A stretch of DNA of 35,914 bases from Persephonella sp. GTDB taxonomy: Bacteria; Aquificota; Aquificia; Aquificales; Hydrogenothermaceae. The first letter of the stretch is position 1. The number at the start of each line of letters is the position of its first letter. Both the position numbers and the translations under genes were made by a program. The stretch is from contig JALSNI010000048.1 in NCBI GenBank assembly GCA_026987075.1, positions 1-35,914 on the forward strand, written 5' to 3'. The notes under the pieces are model-generated. The model saw nothing but the letters and a program-made list of their open reading frames with translations. It was not told the DNA's origin and ran no database searches. Positions 14,612 to 22,863 of the stretch are shown piece by piece.

Positions 14612-15022
14612 TTGGAATACAACCTTGTTCACGCAATGGTCGGAAGATTTGGAGTTCTCATCCCACTCCTCGGCCTTTTTTTTGAGCTTGGAGCTGTCAT
14701 TACAGGGAAAAAAACTGTATCCAAAATAGCTGGAAGCATTGTTTTATTTGGATACATTATTGTTATTCTTGCAGGAATTACAGGGTTTGAAGAGTTAACA
14801 TATCTACATTCTGTTCAGACTCCTGCTGACAGATACAGTCTCCACATTCTGCTTGGCAGCACTATTATTTTTTTGTTCACGATAATTTCATTCATAAGAA
14901 TATATTTATTTAAAAATGTTGTAGAAAAGCTTGTTGTTACATATTTTGTTTTGTATGTGCTTATGGTTACTTTGAGCCTTTTCAGTAATGAGTTTGTTAC
15001 CAGAGCGGTCTGGGGGAGGTAA
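14612..15022 (+). CDS. DUF2231-like membrane protein
   Basis: A 136-residue protein of four hydrophobic helices, with LVHAMVGRFGVLIPLLGLFFELGAVITG, an AGITGFEELTYLHSVQT loop and RYSLHILLGSTIIFLF. The paired membrane histidines (near residues 6 and 77) fit DUF2231-like proteins, some of which are thought to bind heme. I chose TTG 14612 because GGAG lies six bases before it; the ATG at 14528 lies inside the divergent PA2779 gene and would add an atypical leader. It is the first gene of a plus-strand series, and its stop sits in the ribosome site of the kamA-like gene. Confidence 0.65.
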   Translation: MEYNLVHAMVGRFGVLIPLLGLFFELGAVITGKKTVSKIAGSIVLFGYIIVILAGITGFEELTYLHSVQTPADRYSLHILLGSTIIFLFTIISFIRIYLFKNVVEKLVVTYFVLYVLMVTLSLFSNEFVTRAVWGR

Positions 15023-15026
15023 AAAA

Positions 15027-16205
15027 ATGAGAGTTCTTAAAAAGGACTACTGGAAGAGATTTCCACAATGGGCTGATGTTTCAAAATGGGATTGGGAAGA
15101 TTGGAAGTGGCAGATAAGAAACAGAATAAGGTCTCTTTCCCAGCTTGAAGAGATATTAGGCATAGACCTATCCCATTTGAAAAAAGTGGAGAAAGTATTC
15201 AGAACAGGAACAACTCCATACTATCTATCCCTTGTCAAAGACCTTTCTGACCTGAATAATCCTATTCTAAAACAGATACTCCCTTCCTGTAAGGAAATAG
15301 ACCCACAAATACAAGCAGAAGGAAGTTTTGACCCTTTCAAAGAAGAAGTTATGAGCCCTGTTAAAGGACTGACCCACAGGTATCCTGACAGAGTTCTTTT
15401 CAGGGTTACCACATTCTGCTCTGTTTACTGCAGGCACTGTATGAGAAAAAGGATTTTTTTAGAGGAAGAAAGGGCAAACAGGTATGAAGAATACATAAGG
15501 ATGATTGAATACATCAGGAATAACCCTATTATAAAGGAAGTCCTTATTTCTGGGGGAGATCCTCTAACACTTCCAAACAGAAAGTTAGAGTTTATATTGG
15601 AGCATCTAAGCAGAATTGAACATGTAAAGATTATCAGAATAGGAACAAGGGAGTTAGTCGTTAATCCTTACAGATTTTTTGATGATGGACTGCTTGAGCT
15701 GTTAGATAGATGCGACAAGCTGTGGATTGTTACACATTTTAATCATCCTGACGAGGTTACAGATGTTGTCAAAAAGGCTGTCAGAAATATACTTTCAACA
15801 GGAACTCCTGTTCTAAACCAGACAGTCCTGCTAAAAGGAATAAATGACGACCCTTACATAATTGAGGACTTAATGAGAAATCTTCTTCAGGTAAAAATAA
15901 AACCTTACTACCTGTTTTACTGTGACCCTACAAAAGGTGTTATGCATTTTAGAACAGACATTAAAAGAGGAATAGAGATATTAGAACATCTAAGGGGAAA
16001 AGTTTCAGGAATGGGTATCCCTGTTTATGCAGTTGACTTGCCTGGTGGATTAGGAAAAGTCCCCCTAACTCCAGATTATGTATTAGAAGAAACAAAAGAG
16101 TATCTTTTGCTAAAGAGTCCCGAAGGAAAAACAGTAAAAATAAACAGACTTAATTTTGATATAATAGACAATCATACTAAAGAGCAGGAGGATTTATGCT
16201 TATAA
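15027..16205 (+). CDS. kamA: KamA-family radical SAM aminomutase (lysine 2,3-aminomutase-like)
   Basis: This is a PLP- and [4Fe-4S]-dependent radical SAM enzyme of the lysine 2,3-aminomutase family. The cluster motif CSVYCRHC (Cys131, 135, 138), the SAM-binding GGDPL, and the C-terminal VDLPGGLGK with the probable PLP lysine Lys344 are present. The 392 residues match catabolic or solute-type KamA better than the shorter EpmB, which modifies EF-P. In thermophiles and methanogens the beta-lysine product feeds N-acetyl-beta-lysine, an osmolyte, but no acetyltransferase gene is adjacent; glutamate 2,3-aminomutase is another possibility. ATG 15027 has a GGGGGAGG site; an upstream ATG in the same frame at 14988 is less likely. 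It overlaps the aminotransferase gene by 10 bases. Confidence 0.88.
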   Translation: MRVLKKDYWKRFPQWADVSKWDWEDWKWQIRNRIRSLSQLEEILGIDLSHLKKVEKVFRTGTTPYYLSLVKDLSDLNNPILKQILPSCKEIDPQIQAEGSFDPFKEEVMSPVKGLTHRYPDRVLFRVTTFCSVYCRHCMRKRIFLEEERANRYEEYIRMIEYIRNNPIIKEVLISGGDPLTLPNRKLEFILEHLSRIEHVKIIRIGTRELVVNPYRFFDDGLLELLDRCDKLWIVTHFNHPDEVTDVVKKAVRNILSTGTPVLNQTVLLKGINDDPYIIEDLMRNLLQVKIKPYYLFYCDPTKGVMHFRTDIKRGIEILEHLRGKVSGMGIPVYAVDLPGGLGKVPLTPDYVLEETKEYLLLKSPEGKTVKINRLNFDIIDNHTKEQEDLCL

Positions 16206-17338
16206 AGGAAAGACTGTTCACACCAGGACCTGTTCCTCTTCCTCCTCAGGTTATCAAAGCATTAGGACAGCAGATTATCCATCACAGGACGCCAGAGTTT
16301 ACCCAGATATTCAAAGATGTTAGACAAAAACTGCAGAAACTGTTAAAAACAGAAAGAGATGTCGTTCTGTTTTCCTCATCTGGAACAGGAGCAATGGAAG
16401 CATCTGTTTTGAATTTTTTCAGAAAAGGAGACAGGGTTTTAATAATAAATGGGGGAAAGTTTGGTCAGAGGTGGAAAGAGATAGCCTCCCAATTTGAGTT
16501 GAAAGTGGTTGATTACGAGATAGAATGGGGAAAAACATACGATAAAGACAGAATAGTTGAGATAGTTGGTGAATTTCCTGACATAAGAGGAATTTTTGTC
16601 CAGCAATCAGAAACATCCACAACAACATATCATGATGTTAAGTTTTTAGGTGAGATTTCTGCAAAACTTGAGGACTGTATATTAGTCGTTGACGGTATAA
16701 CATCTGTTGGAGTTTATGAGGTTTATCCAGAAGAATTGGGAATAGATGTTCTTGTAACAGGTTCCCAAAAGGCGTTGATGCTTCCTCCAGGACTGTCTGT
16801 TCTTTACTTCAGCGAAAAGGCAGAAAAAAGACTATCAAAAAGCAACATACCAAAGTATTACTTTGACGTGGCAAAGGAAGCTAAAAAACAGCAAAAGGGA
16901 CAGACAGCCTACACACCAGCAATAAATCTAATCATTGCACTTAACGAAAGTTTACAGCTTATACTCAGTGAAGGTCTTGAAAACCTTGCAAAAAGACATC
17001 AGATACTTGCACAGGCAACAAGAGAGGCTGTTAAAGAAATCGGTCTAAAACTTCTGTCAGAAAGTCCTTCCAATTCAGCAACAGGCGTTTACGCTCCTGC
17101 AGGAATAGATGCTGACCAGCTGAGGAAAAAGCTGTTAGAACTTGGCTTCAGGGTTGCAGGTGGGCAGGACCACCTCAAAGGCAAAATTTTCCGTATAGCC
17201 CACATGGGATATTTTGACTTTAATGATATTATTCAGGTTATTGCAGGATTAGAAATAGCACTATACAAAATGGGACTGAACGTAGATATAGGAAAAGGCG
17301 TTAAAAAAGCTCAGGAAATTATAATAAATAACATCTGA
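16196..17338 (+). CDS. Class V PLP-dependent aminotransferase, possible phosphoserine or serine-glyoxylate type
   Basis: A 380-residue fold-type I PLP enzyme of the alanine-glyoxylate/serine-pyruvate aminotransferase group. It begins with the family block LFTPGPVPLPPQV, has SSSGTGAMEASVLN for phosphate binding, VDGITSVGVYEV with the PLP-ring Asp, and the Schiff-base lysine Lys192 in VTGSQKALMLPPGLS. Family members use alanine, serine or aspartate with glyoxylate or pyruvate. Because a phosphoserine phosphatase follows 10 bases downstream and serA is also in the window, it may supply the phosphoserine aminotransferase step; that is inference from context. An AGGAGG site precedes ATG 16196. Confidence 0.88.
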   Translation: MLIKERLFTPGPVPLPPQVIKALGQQIIHHRTPEFTQIFKDVRQKLQKLLKTERDVVLFSSSGTGAMEASVLNFFRKGDRVLIINGGKFGQRWKEIASQFELKVVDYEIEWGKTYDKDRIVEIVGEFPDIRGIFVQQSETSTTTYHDVKFLGEISAKLEDCILVVDGITSVGVYEVYPEELGIDVLVTGSQKALMLPPGLSVLYFSEKAEKRLSKSNIPKYYFDVAKEAKKQQKGQTAYTPAINLIIALNESLQLILSEGLENLAKRHQILAQATREAVKEIGLKLLSESPSNSATGVYAPAGIDADQLRKKLLELGFRVAGGQDHLKGKIFRIAHMGYFDFNDIIQVIAGLEIALYKMGLNVDIGKGVKKAQEIIINNI

Positions 17339-17348
17339 AGGAGAAAAA

Positions 17349-17987
17349 ATGGCAGTAAGGATTATATATGTCAGGCATGCAGAGAGTCTGTGGAATCCTA
17401 TTGGAAAATATCAGGGAAGACTTGACCCTGAGCTGTCAGAAAGAGGGCACAAACAGGCACAGCTTTTAGCACTTACTCTGAAAAAGTACAAACCTTCAGC
17501 CCTTTACTCAAGCCCCTTAAAAAGAACCTACATGACTGCCGAGTATATATCAAAAGAATTAGGTCTTGATATACAGATTGACGAAGATATTATAGAGATA
17601 GACCACGGAGAGTGGTCTGGAATGTTAGTTGAGGAAGTAAAGGAAAAATATCCAGACATGTTCCGTCAGTGGCTTTACGAACCTGAAACAATCAAATTTC
17701 CCCATGGAGAAACGCTGGTAGATGTTTACAACAGGGTTAAGAGATTTCAGGAAAGAATGCTTGAAAAGCACGACGGAGAAACAGTTGTGGCAGTATCCCA
17801 TACAGTCCCAATAAGAGCTTCCTTTGTGGCAGGTCTTAATCTACCTCTGGCAAAATTCTGGAGCTTTGGATGTGATAACGCATCTTACTCAATACTGGAT
17901 TACGAAAAGGTCAGACCTATTCTGTACAAGCTGAATAACACATACTTCCTTGGTGATTTGTTTATTCCTGCTTTAGATGCACTGTAA
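17349..17987 (+). CDS. pspA: Metal-independent phosphoserine phosphatase (histidine phosphatase superfamily)
   Basis: A 212-residue phosphoglycerate-mutase-like enzyme. It has VRHAESLWNP with the phosphoryl-accepting His10, SSPLKRT, the acid residue region IIEIDHGEWSGM, VSHTVPIR with His151, and FWSFGCDNASYSI. It closely resembles, as I recall it, the metal-independent phosphoserine phosphatase PspA of Hydrogenobacter thermophilus, including the HGxWSGMLVEEV and KFWSFGCDNASYS stretches and the LG-rich end. That enzyme makes L-serine from phosphoserine. A cobalamin-pathway or general phosphatase role is less likely. It lies between the class V aminotransferase and hisZ in one transcript. Confidence 0.85.
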   Translation: MAVRIIYVRHAESLWNPIGKYQGRLDPELSERGHKQAQLLALTLKKYKPSALYSSPLKRTYMTAEYISKELGLDIQIDEDIIEIDHGEWSGMLVEEVKEKYPDMFRQWLYEPETIKFPHGETLVDVYNRVKRFQERMLEKHDGETVVAVSHTVPIRASFVAGLNLPLAKFWSFGCDNASYSILDYEKVRPILYKLNNTYFLGDLFIPALDAL

Positions 17988-17997
17988 TGGAGAAGTG

Positions 17998-19254
17998 ATG
18001 AACATAGATTTACCAGCAGGCGTTAGAACCTTCAGCAGAGCTGAAACTTTTGAGATAAAACAGATAATAAAAAAAATAAATAATGTTTTTGAGCAGTGGG
18101 CTTATGAAGAGATAAAACTGCCGTTTTTTGAATATCTTTCAGTCCACAGCAGAGGGTTAGACGAAGAGATTACAGGGAAAAGCTTTAAGATTGTTGATAG
18201 GAGCAGTGGTGAGATACTCTCACTAAGAGCAGACTTTACCGCACAGATAGCACGATACTATTCTTCTCTGAAGAATAAAGAGCTACCAAAAAGATACTAC
18301 TACACAGGCACAATATTCAGGTATTCACCTCCAAAAGGAGACAATCTGTGGGAAAAAGTTCAGACAGGTATTGAGTTAATAGGTTCCAGAAGTTTGGAGG
18401 CAGATGCGGAAGTTATAGCCGTTGCATCCCAATCTTTGAAAACATTAGACATAAAGAATTTTCAGATAGACATAAACAATACCAGGATATTTTCTACTTT
18501 AAAAGAACTTCTCCAAATAACAGAGGAAGAATATTCTGCTTTCATGGAATACGTAAAAAACAGGGAGATTTATAATTTAAAAAGATTTATTTCAAAAAAA
18601 AATATAGGAGGTAGCCTAAAAGATTTTATCATTGAACTGCCTAAACTTCAGGGAAACATTTCTTTAATAAACTACCTGACAGACAAATACAGTATAAAAG
18701 GGATAACAGAAATATTTAATCAACTAAATCAAATTTACTCTATTTTAAAAGAATACGAACTTTCTGAACAGATTGTTTTTGATTTAGGAGAACCAAAAGA
18801 AATCTCTTACTACACGGGGATTGTTTTTGAAATCTTTATTAAAGATTTTAAAAAACCTATAGGACATGGGGGAAGATACGACAATCTAATATCAAAATAT
18901 GATGGAGATGTCCCTGCAACTGGTTTTGCATTTGATGTTCTAAGTATGTGGGAATACTTAAGAAATTCCAATCTAATAAGAGAAAAAAATTACAAAGATT
19001 TCTTTATAATAGACATTACTCCTGACAAAAAATTAGCCTATAGATTAGGGAAACATTTAAGAGAAAAAGGATACAAAGTAGGTAGAGACATTATCAACAG
19101 AGATTTTAAAGAATCTCTTAGATTTGCTTTTAATAATAGATACAAAAAAGTAATAGTTATTGGACTGGACAGCACCGAAAAAAGCATATATATTTATTCA
19201 ACTGAAGAAAATTTTGAGAGAAAAAGTATTCAGGAGTTTTTGAAGGAAGTATAG
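17998..19254 (+). CDS. hisZ: ATP phosphoribosyltransferase regulatory subunit HisZ
   Basis: HisZ is a catalytically dead histidyl-tRNA-synthetase paralogue that activates the short form of HisG in histidine synthesis. The 418 residues retain the synthetase core: PAGVRTFSRAETFEIK, LSLRADFTAQIARYY, RYYYTGTIFRYS, DLGEPKEISYYTGIVFEIF and GHGGRYDNLISKY. Motif 2 lacks the normal PQxGRxREFxQ run (it reads SPPKGDNLWEKVQTG), and only a degenerate C-terminal region remains, so a true HisS is unlikely. ATG 17998 was chosen because GGAG lies five bases upstream and the family begins near PxGVRDxxP; in-frame ATG 17977 overlaps pspA. It is A-rich compared with pspA. No hisG is in the window. Confidence 0.87.
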   Translation: MNIDLPAGVRTFSRAETFEIKQIIKKINNVFEQWAYEEIKLPFFEYLSVHSRGLDEEITGKSFKIVDRSSGEILSLRADFTAQIARYYSSLKNKELPKRYYYTGTIFRYSPPKGDNLWEKVQTGIELIGSRSLEADAEVIAVASQSLKTLDIKNFQIDINNTRIFSTLKELLQITEEEYSAFMEYVKNREIYNLKRFISKKNIGGSLKDFIIELPKLQGNISLINYLTDKYSIKGITEIFNQLNQIYSILKEYELSEQIVFDLGEPKEISYYTGIVFEIFIKDFKKPIGHGGRYDNLISKYDGDVPATGFAFDVLSMWEYLRNSNLIREKNYKDFFIIDITPDKKLAYRLGKHLREKGYKVGRDIINRDFKESLRFAFNNRYKKVIVIGLDSTEKSIYIYSTEENFERKSIQEFLKEV

Positions 19255-19270
19255 CACCATAAAGGTGCTA
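19252..19270 (+). promoter_or_regulatory. Hairpin at the hisZ stop codon
   Basis: TAGCACC (19252-19258, containing the hisZ stop) pairs with GGTGCTA (19264-19270) over a five-base ATAAA loop. No T-run follows, so it is more likely an RNA stability or processing element between hisZ and slyD than a terminator. Confidence 0.45.
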
Positions 19271-19295
19271 AATACAGATAAAAGGAGTTTTTTTT

Positions 19296-19784
19296 ATGAA
19301 AGCTACAGGTAACAAAGTAGTAACATTCCACTACACACTCAAGGACAAAGAAACTGGTGAAGTCCTTGACAGCAGTCAGGCTTATGGTCAACCTCTTACC
19401 GTTCTGTTTGGAGCTGAGAACATCATACCTGGATTAGAAAGCAGAATGGAAGGTATGGAAGTAGGAGAAAAAAGGACTATTGAGGTTCCTGCTTCAGAAG
19501 CATACGGAGAAAAAAATCCTGAACTTGTCCAGCAGGTTCCAAGAGAGTATTTCCAGGGTATTGAACTTGAAGAAGGTATGCCTCTACAGGCTCAAACACC
19601 AGATGGTCAGATTATTAATATGGTTGTTGTAAGTTTTGATGAAAACAGTGTTACTGTTGATATGAATCATCCACTGGCAGGTAAAGACCTTGTTTTTGAA
19701 GTAGAAGTAGTTAATGTAAGAGATGCATCTTTAGAAGAGATTAAACACGGACATCCCCACGGAGAAGGTGGCGTCCAGCATTAA
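19296..19784 (+). CDS. slyD: FKBP-type peptidyl-prolyl isomerase, SlyD-like
   Basis: A 162-residue prolyl isomerase and chaperone. The FKBP domain is split by an insert-in-flap domain: VTFHYTLKDKETGEVLDSS and GAENIIPGLESRMEGMEVGEKRTIEVPASEAYGE come first, then the flap insert (about 75-125, VPREYFQGIELEEGMPLQAQTPDGQ), then DMNHPLAGKDLVFEVEVVNV. The tail has only a few histidines (HGHPHGEGGVQH), much shorter than the metal-binding tail of E. coli SlyD, so a nickel-delivery role is weaker. AAGGAG precedes ATG 19296. A strong hairpin terminator follows. Confidence 0.93.
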   Translation: MKATGNKVVTFHYTLKDKETGEVLDSSQAYGQPLTVLFGAENIIPGLESRMEGMEVGEKRTIEVPASEAYGEKNPELVQQVPREYFQGIELEEGMPLQAQTPDGQIINMVVVSFDENSVTVDMNHPLAGKDLVFEVEVVNVRDASLEEIKHGHPHGEGGVQH

Positions 19785-19788
19785 GATA

Positions 19789-19810
19789 AAAGGGGGATTA
19801 CTCCCCCTTT
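19789..19810. terminator. Bidirectional terminator between slyD and the glycerophosphodiesterase gene
   Basis: AAAGGGGGA (19789-19797) and TCCCCCTTT (19802-19810) form a nine-pair stem with a TTAC loop. A-rich and T-rich arms give both strands a usable end signal. The stop of the minus-strand gene lies inside it. Confidence 0.8.
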
Positions 19811-20520
19811 AGCATTTCTCTCCACTTTACAGCCAGGTCCGGATAATCTGATGCTACCGCATCAACGCCTCTGCTGTCCATAAGTTTTGCCGTCTCATAG
19901 TCGTTTATAACCCACGAAACAACCTTCAGATTTAATCTGTGGGCAAATTTTACTGCCTTTTCTGTGGCAAGTCTGTATAGGGGAAGGACAATTTCACACT
20001 CTATTTTTTTAGCCTGATATATTTTTCCCGGAGGTTTCATATAAATCAGCCCTGTTTTCAACTGAGGATTAATCTCTTTAATCTTTATCAGTGCTTCTTC
20101 ATAAAAAGATATAAAACATACCCACTTTTCAGCATTATAAGAGATTACTGTCTCAACGACTTTTTCTGTAGTTTCAGGCTCTTTTATCTCAATAAACAGA
20201 CCTGCCTTCCCATTTACTACCTTTAAAGCATCTTCAAGTGTTGCTACAGGTTCACCATCTATGGTTATGTTTTCCTTTATAAATCTATAGCTCAGCTGTG
20301 ATGGAATAAAAGCTCTGCCTGTTAGCCTCTTAAAATCCCTATCATGTAAAAGGATAAGCTCTCCATCCTTTGTCTGTCTGACGTCAACTTCCACAACATC
20401 AGCTCCCACTTTCAGGGCATACTCAATGGCAGAAACTGTGTTTTCAGGTTTCCTTCCCTTTGCACCTCTATGTCCAACAACAGCAAAAGGTTCTATTGAA
20501 ATAATGTCAATAATATCCAC
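19798..20520 (-). CDS. ugpQ: Glycerophosphodiester phosphodiesterase
   Basis: A 240-residue TIM-barrel GDPD enzyme that hydrolyses glycerophosphodiesters to glycerol-3-phosphate and an alcohol. Signature residues are present: VVGHRGAKGRKPENT (His17, Arg18, Glu26), GADVVEVDVRQTKDGELILLHD (Glu44, Asp46, His59), FIEIKEP, and LKVVSWVINDYE near the end. There is no signal peptide, so it is cytoplasmic. The start at 20520 lies 2 bases after the copper ATPase stop, so the two are transcribed together; a functional link is not evident. The stop falls inside the shared terminator. Confidence 0.93.
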   Translation of the reverse strand: MDIIDIISIEPFAVVGHRGAKGRKPENTVSAIEYALKVGADVVEVDVRQTKDGELILLHDRDFKRLTGRAFIPSQLSYRFIKENITIDGEPVATLEDALKVVNGKAGLFIEIKEPETTEKVVETVISYNAEKWVCFISFYEEALIKIKEINPQLKTGLIYMKPPGKIYQAKKIECEIVLPLYRLATEKAVKFAHRLNLKVVSWVINDYETAKLMDSRGVDAVASDYPDLAVKWREMLKGE

Positions 20521-20522
20521 AG

Positions 20523-22771
20523 CTACTCCTCTAAATTTTTAAACTGTATTCTAAGGGCGTTCAAAACGACAGTAACAGAGCTAAAAGACATTGCTATTCC
20601 TGCAAGCACAGGTTTTAACATGATTCCAAAAGAATATAGAATTCCAGCAGCTACAGGTATTCCAATAAGATTGTACACGTAAGCCCAGAAAAGGTTCTGT
20701 TTTATTATTTTAAAAGACTGTTTTGATAAGTTTATCGCTTTTAGCAGTAATCTCAGGTCTTTTTTTATCAGGATTATATCACCTGCTTCCTTTGCTATGT
20801 CTGTTGCCTGAAGAACAGCTATGCCGACATCAGAAACAGCCATTGAGGGAGCATCATTTATTCCATCTCCTACAAATGCCACTTTTTTCCCTTTTTTCTG
20901 TTTTTCTTTTACGATTTCGTATTTTTCTTCTGGAAGGAGCTGATAATAGCACTCATCTATATTTAGAGTCTCACATACCTTTTTACCTGCATCCTCTTTG
21001 TCTCCCGTAAGAAGAACTGTTTGAAAACCCATTTTTTTTAGCTTTGATACTACCCTTTTTGCTTCATCTTTTAACCTGTCCTCAAGTAAAAACTGGGCAA
21101 CAACAGTTCCATCAACACCTATTAACAGCTCTGTATAACCTGAACTGGCTTCTGCAGTGTAGCCATTTTCAGAAAGGAAAACACTATTGCCTATGATAAC
21201 TTCCATACCGTTAACTTTTCCTTTAATGCCTTTGCCGGGAACAGATTTTATGTCTTCAGCTTTTATACCAGTTTCAGGGATGTAAGGAAGGACAGCCTGA
21301 GAAACAGGATGAGAACTGCTCTTCAGCAGAGGATATGCCACGGAAAGGAGATTTTCATTTTTTATCATTTTTTTAATGACAGATGGTTTTCCTTCAGTTA
21401 ATGTTCCTGTTTTATCAAAAATGACTGTATCAATACTGTTTATCCTTTCTACCATCTCAGGATTTTTTATCAAAATTCCTTCCTTTGCTCCCCTTCCTAC
21501 AGAGGCAACAACAGCAATAGGAGTAGCAATTCCAAGGGCACAGGGGCAGGCAATAATAAGGACAGAAACAGCAGACAAAAATGCAATATCAGGCCTATCA
21601 AGGATATACCATACATCAAATGTCAAAATAGAAACAATCATAATCGCAGGAACAAAAATAGCAACAATTTTATCTGCAAGTCTTCCAATAGGAGGTTTTT
21701 TTTCTTGAGCTTCTGATAAGAGCTTAATCATCTGAGATACAAAGCTGTCTTTTCCTGTCTTTTCTGCCCGAATTACAAGATAACCGTTTGTGTTAACTGT
21801 TCCTCCTATTACTGTATCTCCCTCTTTTTTCAAAACAGGAACAGACTCTCCTGTAACCATAGATTGGTCAATCTCTGCCGAGCCAGAAATAATTACTCCA
21901 TCAACAGGTATCTTTTCACCTGCCCTGACAATAACTGCATCTCCTACAACTATGTTTTCTATAGGTACATCTATCTCTTTGCCGTCTACCAGTATAGTAG
22001 CTTTTTCTGGTTTTAGACTGAGAAGTTTTTTCATAAAATCTGAAGCTTTATTCCTTGAACGGCTTTCTAAATATCTGCCTAAAAGAACAAAGGTTATGAT
22101 TGCTGCAGCCCCATCAAAATACAGATTTCTCATATCCACAGGAAAGAGATGGGGAAAAAGAAAAACAAAAACAGAGTAAAAGTAAGCGGCTGATGTTCCA
22201 ATAACTACTAAAAGGTTCATATCTGCAATTCTGTTTTTTAAGTTAGAGATAGCTGACCGATAAAAATCAAAACCAGCATAAAACTGAACCACCGTTGCCA
22301 GCAGGAAGATAAGGATATTTTCTGCTGTTTCGTTTATGGAAAAAGGAGAAAAATGTATCAGGAATATAAAAACTGTTAATACAAAAGCAGTTAAAAATCT
22401 ATATCTTAATCTCTGCTCTTCTTCTAACTTTTTTTTTCAAAATCTTCCATAGACTCAGAAGCCTGATATCCAAGCTCACCTATTTTTTTTATTATCTGTT
22501 CTTTCGTTATCTTGGAGGGGTCAAACTCAAATACTCCCTTTGATGTTGCGAGGTTAACAGATGCTGTAATTATCCCTTCTGTTGCTCCCAAAGTTGCCTC
22601 TATTCCAGCAGCACAACCTGCACAGTGCATACCTGATATGTTTAATTCAATCCTCTCAATACCAGAACTTTTTTCTGTAGTCTTTTTTCCTTCTCCCTTC
22701 TTTCCAAAAAAGAACCAGCTAATTCCACCAATCATACCCATAGAAACTGACAGAACTATCCACTTATCCAA
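20523..22771 (-). CDS. copA: Copper-type P1B ATPase, full-length product made by -1 frameshift
   Basis: A heavy-metal (Cu+/Ag+) exporting P-type ATPase. The transporter body, in frame down to 20523, shows eight-helix topology, [10 protein letters not shown] (actuator), ACPCALGIA (the CPC metal motif), [10 protein letters not shown] with the phosphorylated Asp, a [10 protein letters not shown] His-Pro motif and GDGINDAP. Its N-terminus with the HMA domain ([10 protein letters not shown]) is in a different frame (22771-22424). At the A9 run (22429-22437) a -1 shift joins the frames and gives an uninterrupted 749-residue protein: ...[18 protein letters not shown].... The joined frame continues through the first membrane helices before the first internal ATG/GTG, so the body alone would lack them. 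Start is TTG 22771, with GGAGG eight bases upstream. Alternatives are transcript slippage or a one-base sequence error. Confidence 0.85.
22424..22771 (-). CDS. Membrane-anchored HMA copper-binding protein (zero-frame product of copA)
   Basis: Read without a shift, the 5' part of the copA locus encodes 115 residues: an N-terminal membrane helix (about 4-22), a charged linker, and one HMA metal-binding domain with [16 protein letters not shown] (the CxxC copper site) and the usual ferredoxin-like strands. It stops at TAG 22426-22424, four codons past DFE. This matches the type of short chaperone product made by recoding in E. coli copA, except that there the shift makes the short form, whereas here the zero frame does. 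The membrane helix would hold the copper carrier at the inner membrane, next to the transporter. Confidence 0.7.
   Translation of the reverse strand: MDKWIVLSVSMGMIGGISWFFFGKKGEGKKTTEKSSGIERIELNISGMHCAGCAAGIEATLGATEGIITASVNLATSKGVFEFDPSKITKEQIIKKIGELGYQASESMEDFEKKS
22429..22437 (-). other. Slippery A9 recoding site in copA
   Basis: On the minus strand nine A's follow GATTTTG. Zero frame is GAA AAA AAA AGT TAG, so the heptamer A AAA AAA (22436-22430) is a classic -1 slip site followed at once by a stop. Both lysine tRNAs could re-pair perfectly after slipping back one base. The next codons in the new frame are AAG TTA GAA GAA. Confidence 0.75.
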
Positions 22772-22863
22772 GTATCAGACCTCCATATATTTATAAACCA
22801 TAATTTATAACTTTTTACCACAAAATAAAAGGTTTTTCTGATAAAATTACGAAAAGAATAAGT

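Noticed and set aside
17977-19254. Histidyl-tRNA synthetase instead of HisZ
   Set aside because: Motif 2 catalytic residues and the anticodon-binding domain are degenerate, as in HisZ.
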